The notes under the pieces: generated by a model
Database searches by the model: none
What the model was told of the DNA's origin: nothing
Seen by the model: the letters and a program-made list of their open reading frames with translations, nothing else
Translations under genes and position numbers: made by a program
Assembly (NCBI RefSeq): GCF_045291395.1
Contig: NZ_CP152342.1
Span: 4,836,001 to 4,900,000 of the forward strand
Reading direction: 5' to 3'
Origin: MR-S7 sp000400995
Lineage (GTDB): Bacteria > Pseudomonadota > Gammaproteobacteria > Burkholderiales > Burkholderiaceae_C
DNA: 64,000 nt
Shown: positions 63,903 through 64,000 of the stretch, in pieces
Numbering within the stretch: the first letter of the stretch is position 1
Layout of the letters: each line of letters opens with the position of its first letter

Positions 63903-64000
63903 TTCATCGCGCGCGGGGCACGGGACGCCGCCGTGCATCAGGCGGCGAAAGCGGTGGGGTGGCAGTGGTGGCGTGGCGCATGGGGCTCCCTCGGAGGCTG
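63903..64000. other. Window edge, no supported gene
   Basis: About 100 bp to the right edge. A short minus-strand open frame (63904-63981, about 25 codons, GGGAG before an ATG) is open towards the edge and could be the 3' end of a gene outside; nothing in it is recognisable. Confidence 0.3.

Noticed and set aside
1..64000. tRNA, rRNA or riboswitch candidates
   Set aside because: No cloverleaf-like or conserved riboswitch core was recognised by reading; absence is not proof, and a covariance search would settle it.

Overview
The window is high-GC, densely packed bacterial chromosome. The five Bug-type periplasmic solute receptors, the acyl-CoA catabolic operons and the many copies of an intergenic hairpin repeat around a GCGCTTG...CAAGCGC core point to a betaproteobacterium of the family Comamonadaceae (Acidovorax/Alicycliphilus-like). 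The genus is an inference. No rRNA, tRNA, CRISPR array or replication origin was seen.

Layout. 0-6.6 kb: the 3' part of a topoisomerase III gene with a fused SWIB domain, an internally deleted IS30-type element with intact ends, a lower-GC gene for a GIY-YIG/DUF4357 protein, then a VOC protein, a frameshifted SDR and a glutathione S-transferase. 6.6-12.2 kb (minus): an IclR-headed operon with a thiolase-like protein that lacks the nucleophilic Cys, its DUF35 partner, a Bug receptor and an ADP-forming acyl-CoA synthetase. 12.3-17.1 kb: small housekeeping and accessory genes (DTW tRNA-modifying enzyme, DUF1439 lipoprotein, SDR, VOC, GyrI-like, pirin). 17.1-20.8 kb: a LysR gene divergent from an AtuA/DUF4387/Bug set. 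20.9-24.9 kb: a SlyD-like isomerase, then a TonB-dependent receptor and PepSY membrane protein behind a Fur-like site. 25.7-37.4 kb: a catabolic regulon (UbiD, small Cys-rich protein, UbiX, DUF169, two Bug receptors, crotonase, acyl-CoA dehydrogenase, metallo-hydrolase, ADP-forming synthetase, GntR regulator). 37.4-44.4 kb: a GATase hydrolase, a FecR-TPR-beta-barrel fusion overlapping a CHASE2-adenylate cyclase, and an HPF-like protein. 44.4-49.9 kb (minus): TetR, DUF924, and a PAS histidine kinase overlapping a REC-PAS-GGDEF-EAL protein. 50.2-53.3 kb (minus): gap and tkt. 53.4-58.9 kb: a BON lipoprotein, then two crotonases, a Bug receptor and an AMP-forming acyl-CoA ligase divergent from a LysR gene. 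59-64 kb: a TfoX C-terminal-domain protein, a YcaQ-type glycosylase, a secreted acidic protein and a large Kelch/FN3/IPTL-CTERM surface protein.

How the genes work together. Four separate blocks share one plan: a regulator, a Bug receptor and acyl-CoA (or decarboxylation) enzymes. Each looks like a small uptake-and-degradation cassette for an unidentified acid, and no TctA/TctB membrane partner is encoded here. The most notable block is 25.6-37.4 kb. Three promoters there, two in the rightward direction and one leftward, carry the same -10/operator overlap (TATwGTCCGGA), which ties the UbiD operon, the acyl-CoA operon and the opposing Bug gene into one predicted regulon, most simply under the GntR/UTRA protein encoded at its end. 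The substrate cannot be read from sequence. The FecR-TPR-barrel protein coupled to a CHASE2 cyclase is the second candidate for an undescribed system: an envelope sensor apparently linked to cAMP production.
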